Assembly: GCF_001510895.1 (NCBI RefSeq)
Contig: NZ_LPWA01000111.1
Location: 29,197 to 93,196, forward strand
DNA from: Mesorhizobium loti
Lineage (GTDB): Bacteria > Pseudomonadota > Alphaproteobacteria > Rhizobiales > Rhizobiaceae
DNA length: 64,000 bases
Reading direction: 5' to 3'
Shown here: in pieces, positions 21,641 to 31,316 of the stretch
Layout: each line of letters begins with the position of its first letter
Numbering within the stretch: the stretch's first letter is position 1
Notes under the pieces: model-generated
Told to the model about the DNA's origin: nothing
What the model saw: the letters and a program-made list of their open reading frames with translations, nothing else
Database searches by the model: none
Position numbers and translations under genes: made by a program

Positions 21641-21841
21641 TCAGCGGCTTAGCTGCATGATTTGGTCCACGTCGTTGTTAACTCGCAGCGAGGCTGCGCG
21701 GTCGCCCTGTGCATAGCCGAAATACAGCACGGTGTACCCTGGGTGGCCAGCGCTTGGGAGGATACGCTTCATGTGGGTGATTTGTTGCAGGTTAATGACG
21801 ACAAGGTTGCCCTCGACATCGGTGACCTGAATCCAGCGCAT
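21641..21841 (-). CDS. Small hypothetical protein (66 aa) downstream of sensor kinase
   Basis: ATG 21841 is preceded by GGGAGGG at ideal spacing, a very strong ribosome binding site. The 66-residue product (starts MRWIQVTDVEGNLVVINLQQ, ends VDQIMQLSR) alternates hydrophobic and polar residues like a small beta-rich domain. It has no signal peptide or membrane segment. It follows the response-regulator and kinase genes on the same strand after a gap of 175 bp. I do not recognise the family. Confidence 0.55.
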   Translation of the reverse strand: MRWIQVTDVEGNLVVINLQQITHMKRILPSAGHPGYTVLYFGYAQGDRAASLRVNNDVDQIMQLSR

Positions 21842-22016
21842 TGATGATTGCCCTCCCGTTTTTCGAAAAGAATCAAAGGTGATAGGGGTGTTCGTGGGTA
21901 GGCCAGTGAGCGGGTGCTGGCCTCCACGCCGATCGTCTGCGCGCACCAACTGGTCGCCCGTGATGAAGTCTTCGCGCAGAAATGCGCGGGGCCGATCCCA
22001 ATCACAGCACCACCGA

Positions 22017-23374
22017 CTATCCTGCAGTCCCCACCGGGTCGTGGAAGCACACTTGGGCGAGCAGTCCCTTGCCGTCTGGGTCGTCGCCCAGCACCAAGCA
22101 CGCACCGTGCCGTCCGGCAATGCGCTGGGCGATCGATAGCCCCAAGCCGCTGCCTTCGATGTTCTGGTTGCTGCCGCGATAGAACCGTTCAAGCACACGC
22201 GCCCGTTCGGCTTCCGGGATGCCAGGGCCATTGTCACATACTTCGAGCACGGTTTCATTGCCTTTCCGCCGCACCGCGACGTCGACCGTGCCGTGCGGAG
22301 GTGTGTAGCGGATCGCGTTGTCGACCAGGTTGCTAAGTAGAATGCGCAGCGTATCCGGGTCACCCGGTATCTCGACTTTGTCCTGTGTGACGAGCCCCAG
22401 GTCGATGTGCTTGGCTTCAGCCAGCCGGATGTGGTCCAGAATTACCGACTTGCACAGCGCCAATAACTCGACCGACTGCGGCACGGTGGCCTGCCCCTGA
22501 GGTTCGAGCTTGGCCAGCGTCAGCAATTGCTGTGCCAGGTGGCTGAGCCGGTTGACGCCGGCTTCCACCTGCGACAGCGCTTGCTTGCATTCTTCTTCGG
22601 TGCAGGTCGCTTGCGCCAACTGCGTCTGGATACTGAGCGCCATCATCGGCGTGCGTAGTTCATGCGCCGCGTCGGCGATTAATTGCTTTTGCACCGTGAA
22701 TGCGCGATCAAGCCGCCGCAGCAAGTCGTTGAGACCGTCGACCAAAGGTTTAACCTCATTCGGAAATGGCCCGGATCCGATGGGCGCCAAGCTTTCGGCA
22801 TCGCGCCGCTCCAGCTCGGCGGCGATCTGGTATAGCGGTTTCAACCCGTAGCCGATGCCGAACCACAGGAAAAATGCGAGCAACGGCAGTAACGAAAGGA
22901 CCGGCCAAAACAGATGCACCGACAGCCCAGCCAAGGCTTCCCAGCGTGCATTCTTCGCCTGCGCGACGCGTATCAGCCGGTCGCGCGCGGGCAAACGAAG
23001 GTGTGCCAAGTCTGGCCGTTCAATGAGATGTCGATTAGGCCGGTCTGTTCCGGTGGCGGCAGCACCAAGGTCGCGTCGGTAGTGAAATCCAACTTCCGGT
23101 CATGCCACACCTCCAGCAGCACCGAGTCCGCCTTGTTGTATTGCTTGCCGTTGTCAACCAGCGCTACACGGTCGCTATTGACCACATCGACGTGCTCAGC
23201 GACATACTGCATCTGGTCATCCAGAAGATCCCCCAGTTCGAGCAAGGCGCCCCAGTAAGTGTCGGTGCTCGCCAGGACGCCGACCAGCAAAGTTGCGGGC
23301 ACCAACCACAGTAGCAGACGCCGGCGCAAGGAGCCCTTGAACCACAGGCGCGAGCAACGCAACCCTGGGCTCAT
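22017..23374 (-). pseudogene. OmpR-type sensor histidine kinase, frameshifted (QseC/TctE-like)
   Basis: Two overlapping frames make one kinase of about 450 residues. The first (start ATG 23374) has an N-terminal membrane segment (LLLWLVPATLLVGVLAS) and a periplasmic domain ending at LNGQTWHTFVC. One base near 22990 shifts to the second frame, which has the second membrane segment (FWPVLSLLPLLAFFLWFGIG), a HAMP-like linker, the H box AAHELRTPMMAL, the N box LLSNLVDNAIRYTP, and the G boxes DNGPGIP and GSGLGLSIAQ. All catalytic boxes are intact, but they are cut off from the sensor part. The start overlaps the response-regulator stop (ATGA). Either a recent pseudogene or a sequencing error. Confidence 0.8.
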
Positions 23375-24033
23375 GCATCCTCGCCGATGCGATAACCGAC
23401 ACCACGCACGGTGCGGATCACCTTGGCGCCCAGCTTTTTGCGAAGGTTGTAGATGTGTACTTCCACGGTGTTGCTACCCACCTCCTTGTCCCAGCTGTAC
23501 AATCGGTCCTCCAGTTGCTCGCGCGAGAGCACCGCACCGGGTTCGCGCATCAACACACGAAGCAATGCAAATTCTTTAGCCGACACGCTAACCGGCTCAC
23601 CGCGGAGCCACAGCAAATGGCGCACCGGGTCGAGCCGCAGCAGGCCGGCGCACAGTTCGGTTTGCGCACGGCCTGTATGGCGACGACTCACAGCGTGAAT
23701 GCGTGCGACTAGCTCCTCAAGCGCAAATGGCTTGATCAGGTAGTCGTCGGCGCCGCCATCGAGCCCAGCCACCCGGTCGAGTAGCGCATCGCGCGCTGTG
23801 ATGATGATAGTCGGCAGCGTCTCACCACGCAGCCGCAACTTCCTAAGAACGGTCAACCCATCCTGCTCCGGCAGCCCTAGATCGAGGAGCAGCAGCGCGT
23901 ATGATGTGGTTTCCAATGCGAGCAGCGCCGAGTTCCCGTCCCGCACCCAGTCCACGGCAAATCGCTTCTTGCGCAGCCCTTGCCGAAGGCCATTGCCGAT
24001 CATTGGGTCATCTTCAGCCAGCAGCAGGCGCAT
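23371..24033 (-). CDS. OmpR-family response regulator (QseB/TctD-like)
   Basis: 220 residues. Receiver domain with the acidic pair in LLAEDDPMIG, phospho-acceptor Asp in LLLDLGLPEQDG (D51), the Thr in IIITARDA and Lys in YLIKPFALEEL; then a winged-helix DNA-binding domain with EFALLRVLMREPG, RLYSWDKEVGSNTVEVHIYN and the final VRGVGYRI. It is upstream of and overlaps its partner kinase by four bases. The gene is intact, unlike its partner. The target genes are not evident; the small 66-aa gene downstream is the nearest candidate. Confidence 0.92.
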   Translation of the reverse strand: MRLLLAEDDPMIGNGLRQGLRKKRFAVDWVRDGNSALLALETTSYALLLLDLGLPEQDGLTVLRKLRLRGETLPTIIITARDALLDRVAGLDGGADDYLIKPFALEELVARIHAVSRRHTGRAQTELCAGLLRLDPVRHLLWLRGEPVSVSAKEFALLRVLMREPGAVLSREQLEDRLYSWDKEVGSNTVEVHIYNLRKKLGAKVIRTVRGVGYRIGEDA

Positions 24034-24384
24034 CGATTTTTTCGCCCCTGATTAATTGGTGTACGCAGTTTGAGTTCGGAGCCATCTGCCGGATGTTGGA
24101 GCGTCGCGACCGTATGCGCATCAATCCTGACGATTGTCCGCCGGCGGCCGCTGGCGACGATGGCGGCACAATATCCGGCCTAATATGAAGCCTAGCTGAA
24201 ATTACAATGCCACCGCTCATTGTTCCGCGACGCGTGAATGGAACTTTTTTCAGGTGGATTTAAGCGAGTGCTCGATAGTCTCCGTCCAACGATGCGGCAA
24301 CCAGATCGCGGAGGGGGGCGGTCTGGCCCCCAAGGGCAGGACGGCTGCTACGAGGCTTTGGAAGCGGGAACAGGGGGATGGGCC
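24034..24384. other. Divergent intergenic region
   Basis: Upstream of the response regulator on one side and the small rhizobial protein on the other. On the minus strand, the end of a coding-like frame (LRDLVAASLDGDYRALA, stop near 24250) looks like the remnant of an accessory gene that I cannot name. Confidence 0.35.
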
Positions 24385-24594
24385 ATGGCGGCGCGCAACA
24401 GGATCAACTCGCCCGGAATTGACGAAAGTGACGTTGACTATCTCGGCCAATGCAAATTCGCGCTGGAGCCGTCAGTTCATCGATTGGCAGAAATGGCTCT
24501 TGCTGCCGGATGGAGCCGCCCGAAAGTTGGGTATGCGCTAATGTTACTGGCCATGGAAATGACCAGTGGCGAAATCGGGCAAGCACGACACTGA
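24385..24594 (+). CDS. Small hypothetical protein (69 aa)
   Basis: ATG 24385 has GGGGGA about 7 bases upstream. The peptide (MAARNRINSPGIDESDVDYL, then QCKFALEPSVHRLAEMALAA) looks like a genuine small soluble, helical protein; I recall similar short proteins on rhizobial symbiotic replicons but cannot assign a role. It is fused at its 3' end to the nadB remnant: the open frame ends just where NadB-like sequence starts in another frame. Confidence 0.5.
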   Translation: MAARNRINSPGIDESDVDYLGQCKFALEPSVHRLAEMALAAGWSRPKVGYALMLLAMEMTSGEIGQARH

Positions 24595-24595
24595 C

Positions 24596-25081
24596 GACCT
24601 GTGGGCATGTGGCGAGGTCGCCCGGACCGGGTTGCACGGGGCCAACCGGCTTGCCAGCAACTCGCTCATCGAGGCCGCGGCATCCGCTTCCTGGGTCGCG
24701 GCAAGCGTCGCCGCCGCGTCACCGGGCACCCACCAACGACCGAAGCCGGCGATCGTGCCGCCGCGACCGGAGGCCTCACGCATCCACCCGACCACCGCTC
24801 ACGCGCTCGGCATCGAGCGCGCCGGCGAGGCGCTGCGCGAAGCGGCAGCGACCCTGGCCCCGATCGCTGCCGGTCGCGATGCGGCATCCGATCCGGCGCT
24901 GGTCGCGCTGATGATCACGGTCGTGGCCCTTCAGCGCGAGGAAAGCCAGGGCTCGCACTTCCGGACCGATTTCCCCCGACGCGATCCACGGGTCACGGTC
25001 GCTGCGGCTGACACTCGACGAGACGTTCGAGGCGGCGGCGATCCTTACGACACCATGACGCTACTCGGCAGGAGGGCTTGA
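24596..25081 (+). pseudogene. nadB: L-aspartate oxidase, C-terminal remnant
   Basis: The frame has LWACGEVARTGLHGANRLAS, the conserved FAD/substrate segment of NadB, then NSLIEAAASASWVAA and a C-terminal helical part with LQREESQGSHFRTDFPRRDP, a typical NadB ending. The FAD-binding N-terminal two thirds of the enzyme are missing; the sequence changes abruptly near 24590. NadB makes iminoaspartate for NAD synthesis. The nadC remnant follows 5 bp later, as in a nadABC operon. Confidence 0.8.
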
Positions 25082-25085
25082 CCAC

Positions 25086-25867
25086 ATGGCGCTGACGCCG
25101 CTGCCACGCGTGATGATCGAGCCGCAGGTGCGCGCCACCCTGCTCGAAGATCTGGGACGCGCCGGCGACCTCACCACCGACGCAATCGTTCCCGCGGACG
25201 CCACCCGACGATGGTGCTCAGAACGCGCCAGCCGGGCGTGGTTGCGGGCCTCGATATCGCCGCCCTCGCCTTCGAACTGATCGATCCAAGGACCGAGGTC
25301 ACAGTCGTCCAATCCGGATGGCAGGGGCATCGCGGCCGGAGATGTCGTGGCGACGGTGCGTGGGCCTGCCGCGCGCTGCTCACGGCCGAGCGGACGGCAC
25401 TCAACCTGCTCTGCCATCCGAGCGGCGTTGCCACGCAGACGGTGGCTGTCGTCAAAGCCGTGTAGGGTTACAAAGCCACGATCGTGTGCACGCGAAAGAC
25501 GACGCCTGGCCACCTGCGTGCCTTCGAGAAATACGCCGTGCGCGCCGGTGGTGGACCAATCACCGCTTCGGCCTCGACGACGCCGTGCTCATCAAGGACA
25601 ATCATATCGCGATTGCCGGCGACATCCGCATGGCCATCGGACGGGCTCGCGCACAGGCGTTGGCCATATGGTGCGGATCGAGGTAGAGGTCGACACGATC
25701 GAGCAACTCGAACTGTCGCTCGCGGCCAGGGTCGACGCGAGGCGTCCGGCCGGGTGACCGCGCAGACGCCGCGTGCTATTGCCGCGACCGGCGTTGACCT
25801 GATTTCGGTCGGCTGGATCACGCACAGCGCGCCGGTCCTAGATATCTGGCTGGACTGGCAGGATTGA
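25086..25867 (+). pseudogene. nadC: Nicotinate-nucleotide pyrophosphorylase, multiply frameshifted
   Basis: Pieces in all three frames follow NadC from end to end: VRATLLEDLGRAGDLTTDAI (25086 frame), QPGVVAGLDIAALAFEL, LLTAERTALNLLCHPSGVAT, then HLRAFEKYAVRAGGG, FGLDDAVLIKDNHIAIAGDI, VRIEVEVDTIEQLE, and finally AIAATGVDLISVGWITHSAP with stop at 25867. At least four frameshifts and an internal stop (near 25465) make it dead. The gene order with nadB is that of the NAD operon that some Mesorhizobium symbiosis islands carry. Confidence 0.85.
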
Positions 25868-25934
25868 CTGCCGCTCTTTGGCGGGGAAGCACTGTAAAAA
25901 GCCCGCGAGATTCCAACTTCGTTCGGAGGAGTGC

Positions 25935-26387
25935 ATGCGTAAAATCGTTGCCGGCAAACTGCACGGCATTCACGTCACCGAGGCCAATCTCGACTACCAT
26001 GGCTCGATCACGCTCGATCCAGACCATTGCGAGGAGGCAGGCTTTCTGCCTATGGAATTCGTCGATATCTGGAACAAGAATTCGGGCGCAAGGATCTCGA
26101 CCTATGTCATCCTCGGCGAGCGCGGGTCGCGTTGCTGCATCCTCAACGGTGCAGCAGCCCGCACCTGCCAGCCTGGTGACCAGATCATCATCTGCAACTC
26201 GCTCTATGTCGACGAAACAAAACTGACCGCGTTAAAGCCGCGCGTGCTGACCTTCGATAAGGAGAATCGCATCGTTGACCGTCTGATCTATTCGGTCGAG
26301 CGCAGTGCGGAGGGAGGCTACAGTTTCTCCATCCTTAATGAGGCCCACGACACCCTCCCGGTTCCGGCGCTGGTAGGCAGATTATGA
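25935..26387 (+). CDS. panD: Aspartate 1-decarboxylase precursor
   Basis: 150 residues; pyruvoyl enzyme making beta-alanine for pantothenate. The self-cleavage site is visible as YHGSIT (G23-S24; Ser24 becomes the pyruvoyl group), with the conserved KLHGIHVTEANL before it and RISTYVILGERGS, ILNGAAARTCQPGD and IICNSLYVDE after it. ATG 25935 is preceded by GGAGGAG. It is intact although the nadB and nadC genes just upstream are ruined. The 3' end approaches the recombinase tail repeat; the last residues beyond about 130 differ from shorter PanD proteins but match longer actinobacterial/rhizobial ones only loosely. Confidence 0.88.
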   Translation: MRKIVAGKLHGIHVTEANLDYHGSITLDPDHCEEAGFLPMEFVDIWNKNSGARISTYVILGERGSRCCILNGAAARTCQPGDQIIICNSLYVDETKLTALKPRVLTFDKENRIVDRLIYSVERSAEGGYSFSILNEAHDTLPVPALVGRL

Positions 26388-28125
26388 GAAACGCATACGC
26401 GCTTTCTTGGGTAAATTTCGATCTCAAAGATCGCGTTCTCGCCGTGGAATGCGACCGGCGCCATTGCAGGCCCCCAACCTGTTCCGACATCCCGATCTCC
26501 CTCACAGGCGCGCGTAGTTCGGCTGGAGGCGTCAGACAGAAAGTTCGAAAAGCTTCCAGGAACCCCAGCCAAATTGGATGCCCTGTGGATAACTTGGCTC
26601 CATGGGCCGTTTCGATCGCCGCGGCAGCCGTCGTTTCCGCCAATAAATCAAACGGTTGTCTGAAGGCCGCGCGAACTTCGCCTTTGCTCCATTCGCAGTT
26701 CGACAGTACCAGATTCAGAAGCCGCTTTTTCTCATGCGGAGGCTGCTGGATGAACAGCTGGCCCGCTTTGCGCGCGAGTTCCAAGAGCCGAATGCCGTCT
26801 TCCATGTATGATTCTTCAGCCTGGCCATGCGCTCGATCTCGCGCAGAAGACGTGACTGCTCAACCCGCCATTGTGCCGACATGCGGTCGTAGAAGGCGTT
26901 GTCGATGCGCCCGTCGAGCTTGTCCAAGTACATGGCCTGCAGACGATCTTCGAGGCGCTTGTGCTCCGTCTGGCACCGACGGATCGCCTGTTCTTGCTCG
27001 CGCCGCTCGTCGGCATGACTTGCCTTCAGCGCGTCACGAACCCATTCCAGCACCTCCTCGTCGAAGTGCAGCCTGTCGAGCAGCGCAGCGAACTTTTCGT
27101 CGAGCACCTCTTCCCGAACGTATTTGCGACGGCAATTGGCGTACCCACCCCGGCCTTTGTCGGCATGTCCAGTGCAGTGATAGTAGACGTACTTGCCCTT
27201 CTTGATTTCGGCCACCACTGCACAGCCGCAGTCAACGCAGGTCATCAGGCCGGTGAAGGCGAATTCATAGCCATAGGAATGCGTTGGCGTGGTGTGCCGA
27301 CCCGCCAACACGCCTTGCACCCGTTCCCATAGCTCGATCGATATTAACGGCTCGTGCTTGCCTTGATGCAGCTTGCCATTCCATTGAAACAGCCCTGTGT
27401 AGAGCCGGTTGCGCAGAATGGTGTGCACAGTGCTCACCGGCGCCGGATTGCCGCTCTTGGGTTAGATAAGTCCATCGGCGTGAGCCGCCCTTCGTGAGCG
27501 CCTTGATCGAATACTGGCCGGTCGCGTAGCGTTCGAACATTTTCGTGACGACCGGTGCCAGCACCGGGTCCGGCTGGATGACCTTCTTGCCATCGCTGGC
27601 CGTCACGTTGAGATAGCCAAGTGGCGCCTTGCTGGGCCAAATGCCCTGCTCCGCCTTCTCCATCTGGCCCTTGCGGGCCTCCTCGGACAGGTTGTCGATG
27701 TAGTTCTTGGCCATCAAGACCTTGATGCCGTGCATGAACTTTTCCGAGGAGCGCGAGTCACGCGACAGCACCACACCTTCCTTGGCGAGATGGATTTCGA
27801 CGTCCAGTTCGTCGAGGGTGACCCAGTCCTTGAGATTGCGGTAGAGCCGGTCGGTTTTCTCAACCAGTATGATGCACACGCCAGGATGCTTGCGCAGGTA
27901 CTTCACCATCTCACCGAAATTGGTGCGGCCGGTGTTCTTGGCGGTCTCGACGTCGACATATTCCTCGACGACGCGGAAACGGTTCTGGATGGCGTAGTCC
28001 CGAAGCAGCTTGCACTGGGCCGGAATGGAGAAACCTTCCTTCTCCTGTTCTTTTGAGGATACGCGCGCATAAAGAAGCGCTTTCACCAGTTGTGACCTTT
28101 CATGATCTGCGGTTACCCCGTTCAT
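26335..28125 (-). pseudogene. Large serine recombinase, frameshifted at two places
   Basis: Three frames give one site-specific recombinase of about 590 residues. Frame one (start ATG 28125) has the resolvase catalytic domain with LLYARVSSKEQEKEGFS (catalytic Ser in ARVSS) and VEKTDRLYRNLKDW. Near 27470 the frame breaks within the recombinase domain; frame two has VHTILRNRLYTGLFQWNG, a zinc ribbon with C-x2-C (CVDCGC) and YYHCTGHADKGRGGYANC, and a long helical coiled coil. It breaks near 26800; frame three has the C-terminal EKKRLLNLVLSNCEWSKGEV and WLGFLEAFRTFCL. Enzymes of this type integrate and excise genomic islands. The last 200 bp recur elsewhere (repeat B). The protein is very likely inactive. 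Confidence 0.85.
26501..26705 (-). repeat. Dispersed repeat B, copy 1 (recombinase 3' tail in place)
   Basis: This is the native 3' end of the recombinase. Its core (a segment around AAAGTTCGAAAAGCTTCC on the plus strand, 26543-26560) recurs at 36252-36315 and 56914-57105 on the same strand. Confidence 0.8.
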
Positions 28126-28282
28126 GGTCTTCGCCCAAATCATTAGCAAGCGGACGAAGCGCTGGCAGTCACTCGCGGGAGGCCAAAGCCTGGCCGGCTG
28201 GTTTGGGCTCGGTCCATCAGTGTCGATAGCTGTCCAGCCACAGGTGCCAGGCAGAAGGCTAGATGCGGGCCAGCCTGCTCAC

Positions 28283-28492
28283 TCAGTCCATCTTCTGCCA
28301 TTCGGCGAGGATGCGAAAGAACCCGCTGACATTTTCCACGATTTGGCGCGCATCTTCTTTGGACAGCGAACGACCTGTACGTGCCTCAAAGAGCTGAACC
28401 GTTCTGTCCAGCAAGGCATTGTCGACGGCGCGTGTGCGGCCAAATTGGTTGGCCTCGACCTGCCGACCAGCATCTCTCCGCGTCTTCTTCAT
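28283..28492 (-). CDS. Small conserved-type hypothetical protein next to recombinase
   Basis: 69 residues from ATG 28492. The C-terminal part, FEARTGRSLSKEDARQIVEN then VSGFFRILAEWQ, is strongly protein-like and I recall similar small proteins on rhizobial mobile elements, often beside serine recombinases. No known fold is evident; it has a basic N-terminus and an amphipathic C-terminal helix, so a DNA-element accessory role is possible. The gene lies 158 bp upstream of the recombinase start, on the same strand. Confidence 0.5.
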   Translation of the reverse strand: MKKTRRDAGRQVEANQFGRTRAVDNALLDRTVQLFEARTGRSLSKEDARQIVENVSGFFRILAEWQKMD

Positions 28493-28675
28493 CGTTCTTG
28501 CCCGGTTTCGAACATGCCTTCGCAACATCAGGGCAAGGATCGGCGAAATCTTTCCAATCTCGCATGGCCGTTATGTACGCTTCCATCTCATTTTCTACTC
28601 GTGCTTGCTGCCTTGTCACACTTGGTCTCACGCCGCACCGCGAGCAGACCGTGCCGCGACCACGCATGATGAGGC

Positions 28676-29022
28676 TCAATTGAAGGGACGCCGCGGAGCC
28701 CTTGGGAGCCCGTCTTCCGGCCCGGAACCGGATGCGCCGGCACGAAGGCGCACAAACACTTCAAACCAGAACTGGAATTCCGGCCTCTCGCCTTCAAAAT
28801 GCGCCGCCAGGGCAGCCCAAGCGACAACTGTTGTGGCCTGATCCCCCACAAAGTCTTTGCGATGTCGATGGCGTCGGCAACGGACCATTCGCCAGGCTGC
28901 AAACCGGCCTCAGTTCCGGTCGAACCGAGGGATGTCGAGCGGGTATTAATTGTTTCGGTCTTCTTGGCCTTGAGGAACTCCCTCTCGACTACGATGGGCG
29001 ATCCGCCGGCGGGCCTTTTCAT
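28676..29022 (-). pseudogene. Small hypothetical gene, frameshifted
   Basis: The ATG at 29022 overlaps the stop of the upstream Tat-signal gene (ATGA). The first frame reads GEWSVADAIDIAKTLWG, after which a one-base shift near 28855 leads into DQATTVVAWAALAAHFEGER and FQFWFEVFVRLRAG and a stop at 28676. Joined, this is a helical protein of about 115 residues of a type common on rhizobial accessory DNA. The function is unknown. Confidence 0.5.
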
Positions 29023-29786
29023 ACTGAACCCCCATTCGCCCCGTCATCGACGCGGAAGCAGCCCCCTCCCCGCGTTCGGCCAGGCTGTCTTTGACGCATC
29101 CCGTTCGGAAAGACCTGGCTCGGCTCGGTCTGCCGGCCAATCCGACCAATATCCTCCAAGGCCGAACGGATCTGTGGCCAGGGAAATTCGTCACTGTCTT
29201 CACAAATCTCCCCTTCCCTCACCACAGCATCAAGCTTGGCCACCACGCCGGCAAGGGAAGAGGCGGGGGTTTCGGCCAATACCTCAAGCAGGTCCCCCGC
29301 CCGGTCGCCAGCCTCGTATTCGGCCCGCAATGCCGCCGAATAGCCAATTTCCCTTGCCGCAGCATCCCAGCGTGCCTGATGAGCCGCAAACTCGGCTTCA
29401 GCTTTCGCACGCATTGCCAAAGCCAAATCTTCCGGATCAAAAGACAGCACGTTGCGAACCGACTGAATTGAATGCAGCGTCACCCGCTCACCGTCGCGCA
29501 GCCGGATGGTCGCACTCGGAAAGCCAACCGTTTCTGCGAGTTTCCGTTCCAGGCGCTGCTGCTGAGCGCACAGCCGCTCAGTTTCTTCGTGAGCCGCCTG
29601 CCACTTGCGCCACACCGCAACCGCCGGATCGGCGGACAGGTCCGTTTCCAACGGATTGCCCGCAAAGGCTTTTCGCTGCCATCCCGCAATTGCAATTGCC
29701 GTTCCTGCAAGCATGCTCCTGCGGGTGACGAGAGGCAAAGTCGTGGTATTGTCGGAATCAGATGGGGTATTCGGCTCGAGCCCCAT
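29019..29786 (-). CDS. Tat-signal hypothetical protein
   Basis: About 255 residues. The start has a twin-arginine signal (VTRRSMLAGTAIAIAGW followed by AFAG), so export through Tat to the periplasm is predicted. The mature part is mainly helical (WRKWQAAHEETERLCAQQQR and a second coiled stretch near EAEFAAHQARWDAAAREIG). No catalytic motif is visible. I recall many near-identical copies in Mesorhizobium and Sinorhizobium genomes; a second scrap lies at 16545-16626. ATG 29786 or TTG 29792 could start it. It shares four bases with the frameshifted gene downstream and ends 93 bp before the IS110 transposase on the other strand begins. Confidence 0.6.
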   Translation of the reverse strand: MGLEPNTPSDSDNTTTLPLVTRRSMLAGTAIAIAGWQRKAFAGNPLETDLSADPAVAVWRKWQAAHEETERLCAQQQRLERKLAETVGFPSATIRLRDGERVTLHSIQSVRNVLSFDPEDLALAMRAKAEAEFAAHQARWDAAAREIGYSAALRAEYEAGDRAGDLLEVLAETPASSLAGVVAKLDAVVREGEICEDSDEFPWPQIRSALEDIGRIGRQTEPSQVFPNGMRQRQPGRTRGGGCFRVDDGANGGSV

Positions 29787-29878
29787 CTTCAACGGTAATG
29801 CAAGGAGGTGTTGCGCTTCGAGCTGATGATAACTTGGTCTGTCCAGACAGCCACAAGCATCAGGAAAGGAAGCGCAAC

Positions 29879-30914
29879 ATGAAGCATTTTGTTGGCCTCG
29901 ATATCTCGGTGAAGGAAACCGCCGTTTGCGTTGTCGACGAAACCGGCAAGGTTTGTCGTGAGGTGAAGGTGGTCAGCCACCCTGACGATATCATTGCGGT
30001 GCTGAAGGACTCGACTTGGAACGTCGAACGGGTCGGGCTCGAAGCAGGGCCCTTGTCGCAGTGGCTATTCGAGGGGCTGGCCAGGGCCGGGCTGCCGGTC
30101 ATCTGCATAGAAACACGTCATGTGAAAGCATTCCTGAAGGCGCAGCCGAACAAGACAGATCGCAATGATGCGCGCGGCATAGCCAGATGATGCGGGTCAA
30201 CCTATTCCGCCCGGTGCATATCAAGACGCTGACGAGCCAGAAGCGTCGGGTGCTGCTGACAGCTCGCAAGATCTTGCAGGAAAAGGCGATCGCGATCGAG
30301 AACGATATCCGCGGTCTTCTGCGCAACTTCGGGCTCAAGGTCGGCGCCGTGGGAACGGCGAAGTTCGAGGACCGCATCCGTGAGCTTGTCGAATGCATGC
30401 CCGATCTCGAACAGATCATGGAGCCCCTGCTGGCCGCCAGGCGGAAGCTGCGCGAGGAATTTGCGCACCTGCACAGACAAGTGCTGGCGATTGCCAGGGA
30501 CGATGCTACCTGCCGGCGCTTGATGACGGTCCCTGGTGTCGGCTCCATAGTGGCGTTCGCGTACACCGCGACGATCGACATTCCACAACGGTTCAGAAAC
30601 TCCAAGGCGGTAGGGCCGATCCTGGGGCTAACACCGAAGCTCGACGAGTCCGGCGAAAGCAAGCGCGTTGGAGGCATCTCCCTCTGCGGAGACGGCATGA
30701 TGCGAACATTGCTCTACGAAGCAGCCCAAGTCATGCTGACGCACGTGAAGAAATGGTCATGGCTGAAGGCCTGGGCGATGAACGTCGCCAAGCGGCGCGG
30801 CTTGCGCAAGGCGATAGTCGCGCTCGCACGTCGCCTGGCGGTCGTCATGCACCGCAGTGGCTGGACAATAGTGAGTTCCACTGGACGCGGGAAACCGTGG
30901 CGTCAGCCGTGTGA
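29879..30914 (+). pseudogene. IS110-family transposase, two frameshifts
   Basis: The N-terminal frame has the RuvC-like DEDD catalytic start FVGLDISVKETAVCV, then ETRHVKAFLKAQ and KTDRNDARGIA. One C is missing near 30185, after which the next frame continues MMRVNLFRPVHIKTLTSQKR, the coiled linker, and the transposase_20 domain with LMTVPGVGSIVAFAYTATID and LGLTPKLDESGE. A second shift near 30867 leads to the proper ending SEFHWTRETVASAV at 30914. So the element carries an inactive IS110 transposase of about 345 residues. IS110 elements lack strong inverted repeats, and I cannot fix the ends; 30915 to about 31196 is probably its 3' flank. Confidence 0.85.
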
Positions 30915-31291
30915 CAGAAGGCCGGGAAGAAGAGGGAGAGAGTTCCGCCCAGCAGCGGAAGCACGTCCTTCGCGGGACGAAGGATGAGGTGAGTTCGCGA
31001 TCATGGGCGTACCGGTCATGTCATGCTGGCCAGGACGCGAATCAGATTGTTCCGCCTTATTCTCTGAATCCCATCAAGGGAGGGCCCAACGGGCCGATCC
31101 CGGAGAGAAGCACGAACCCGCGAATGATGTCAGACGCTGGTAAGGCAGAAAATGACAAAAGCGCTTGACCCCAAGCCGCCGAATAGAGAAGCCATGATCC
31201 GAGCTCCTAACAGCTGGGGTTGCGGTTAGGTTGAGCTTGGCGTGTCAGCGCCTAGCTCAACCGATCAGGGAAATATCATCTTATACAAATT
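30915..31291. other. Probable IS110 3' flank and XRE upstream region
   Basis: No gene. A short sequence at 31164-31193 (TTGACCCCAAGCCGCCGAA) recurs imperfectly near 34220-34245, possibly another end of the same IS family. Confidence 0.35.
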
Positions 31292-31305
31292 GATTGACGT
31301 CAATC
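31292..31305. promoter_or_regulatory. 14-bp perfect palindrome before XRE regulator
   Basis: GATTGACGTCAATC is a perfect palindrome lying 12 bp before the preferred start of the XRE gene. Self-regulation by the XRE protein is likely; the frame of the gene is open through it, so if translation began earlier the palindrome would be coding. Confidence 0.45.
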
Positions 31306-31316
31306 GGATTGTCAAA

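Noticed and set aside
28124..28680. Plus-strand ORFs opposite the small recombinase-neighbour gene
   Set aside because: Basic and Cys/Ser-rich shadows; the minus-strand frame has the better protein character.
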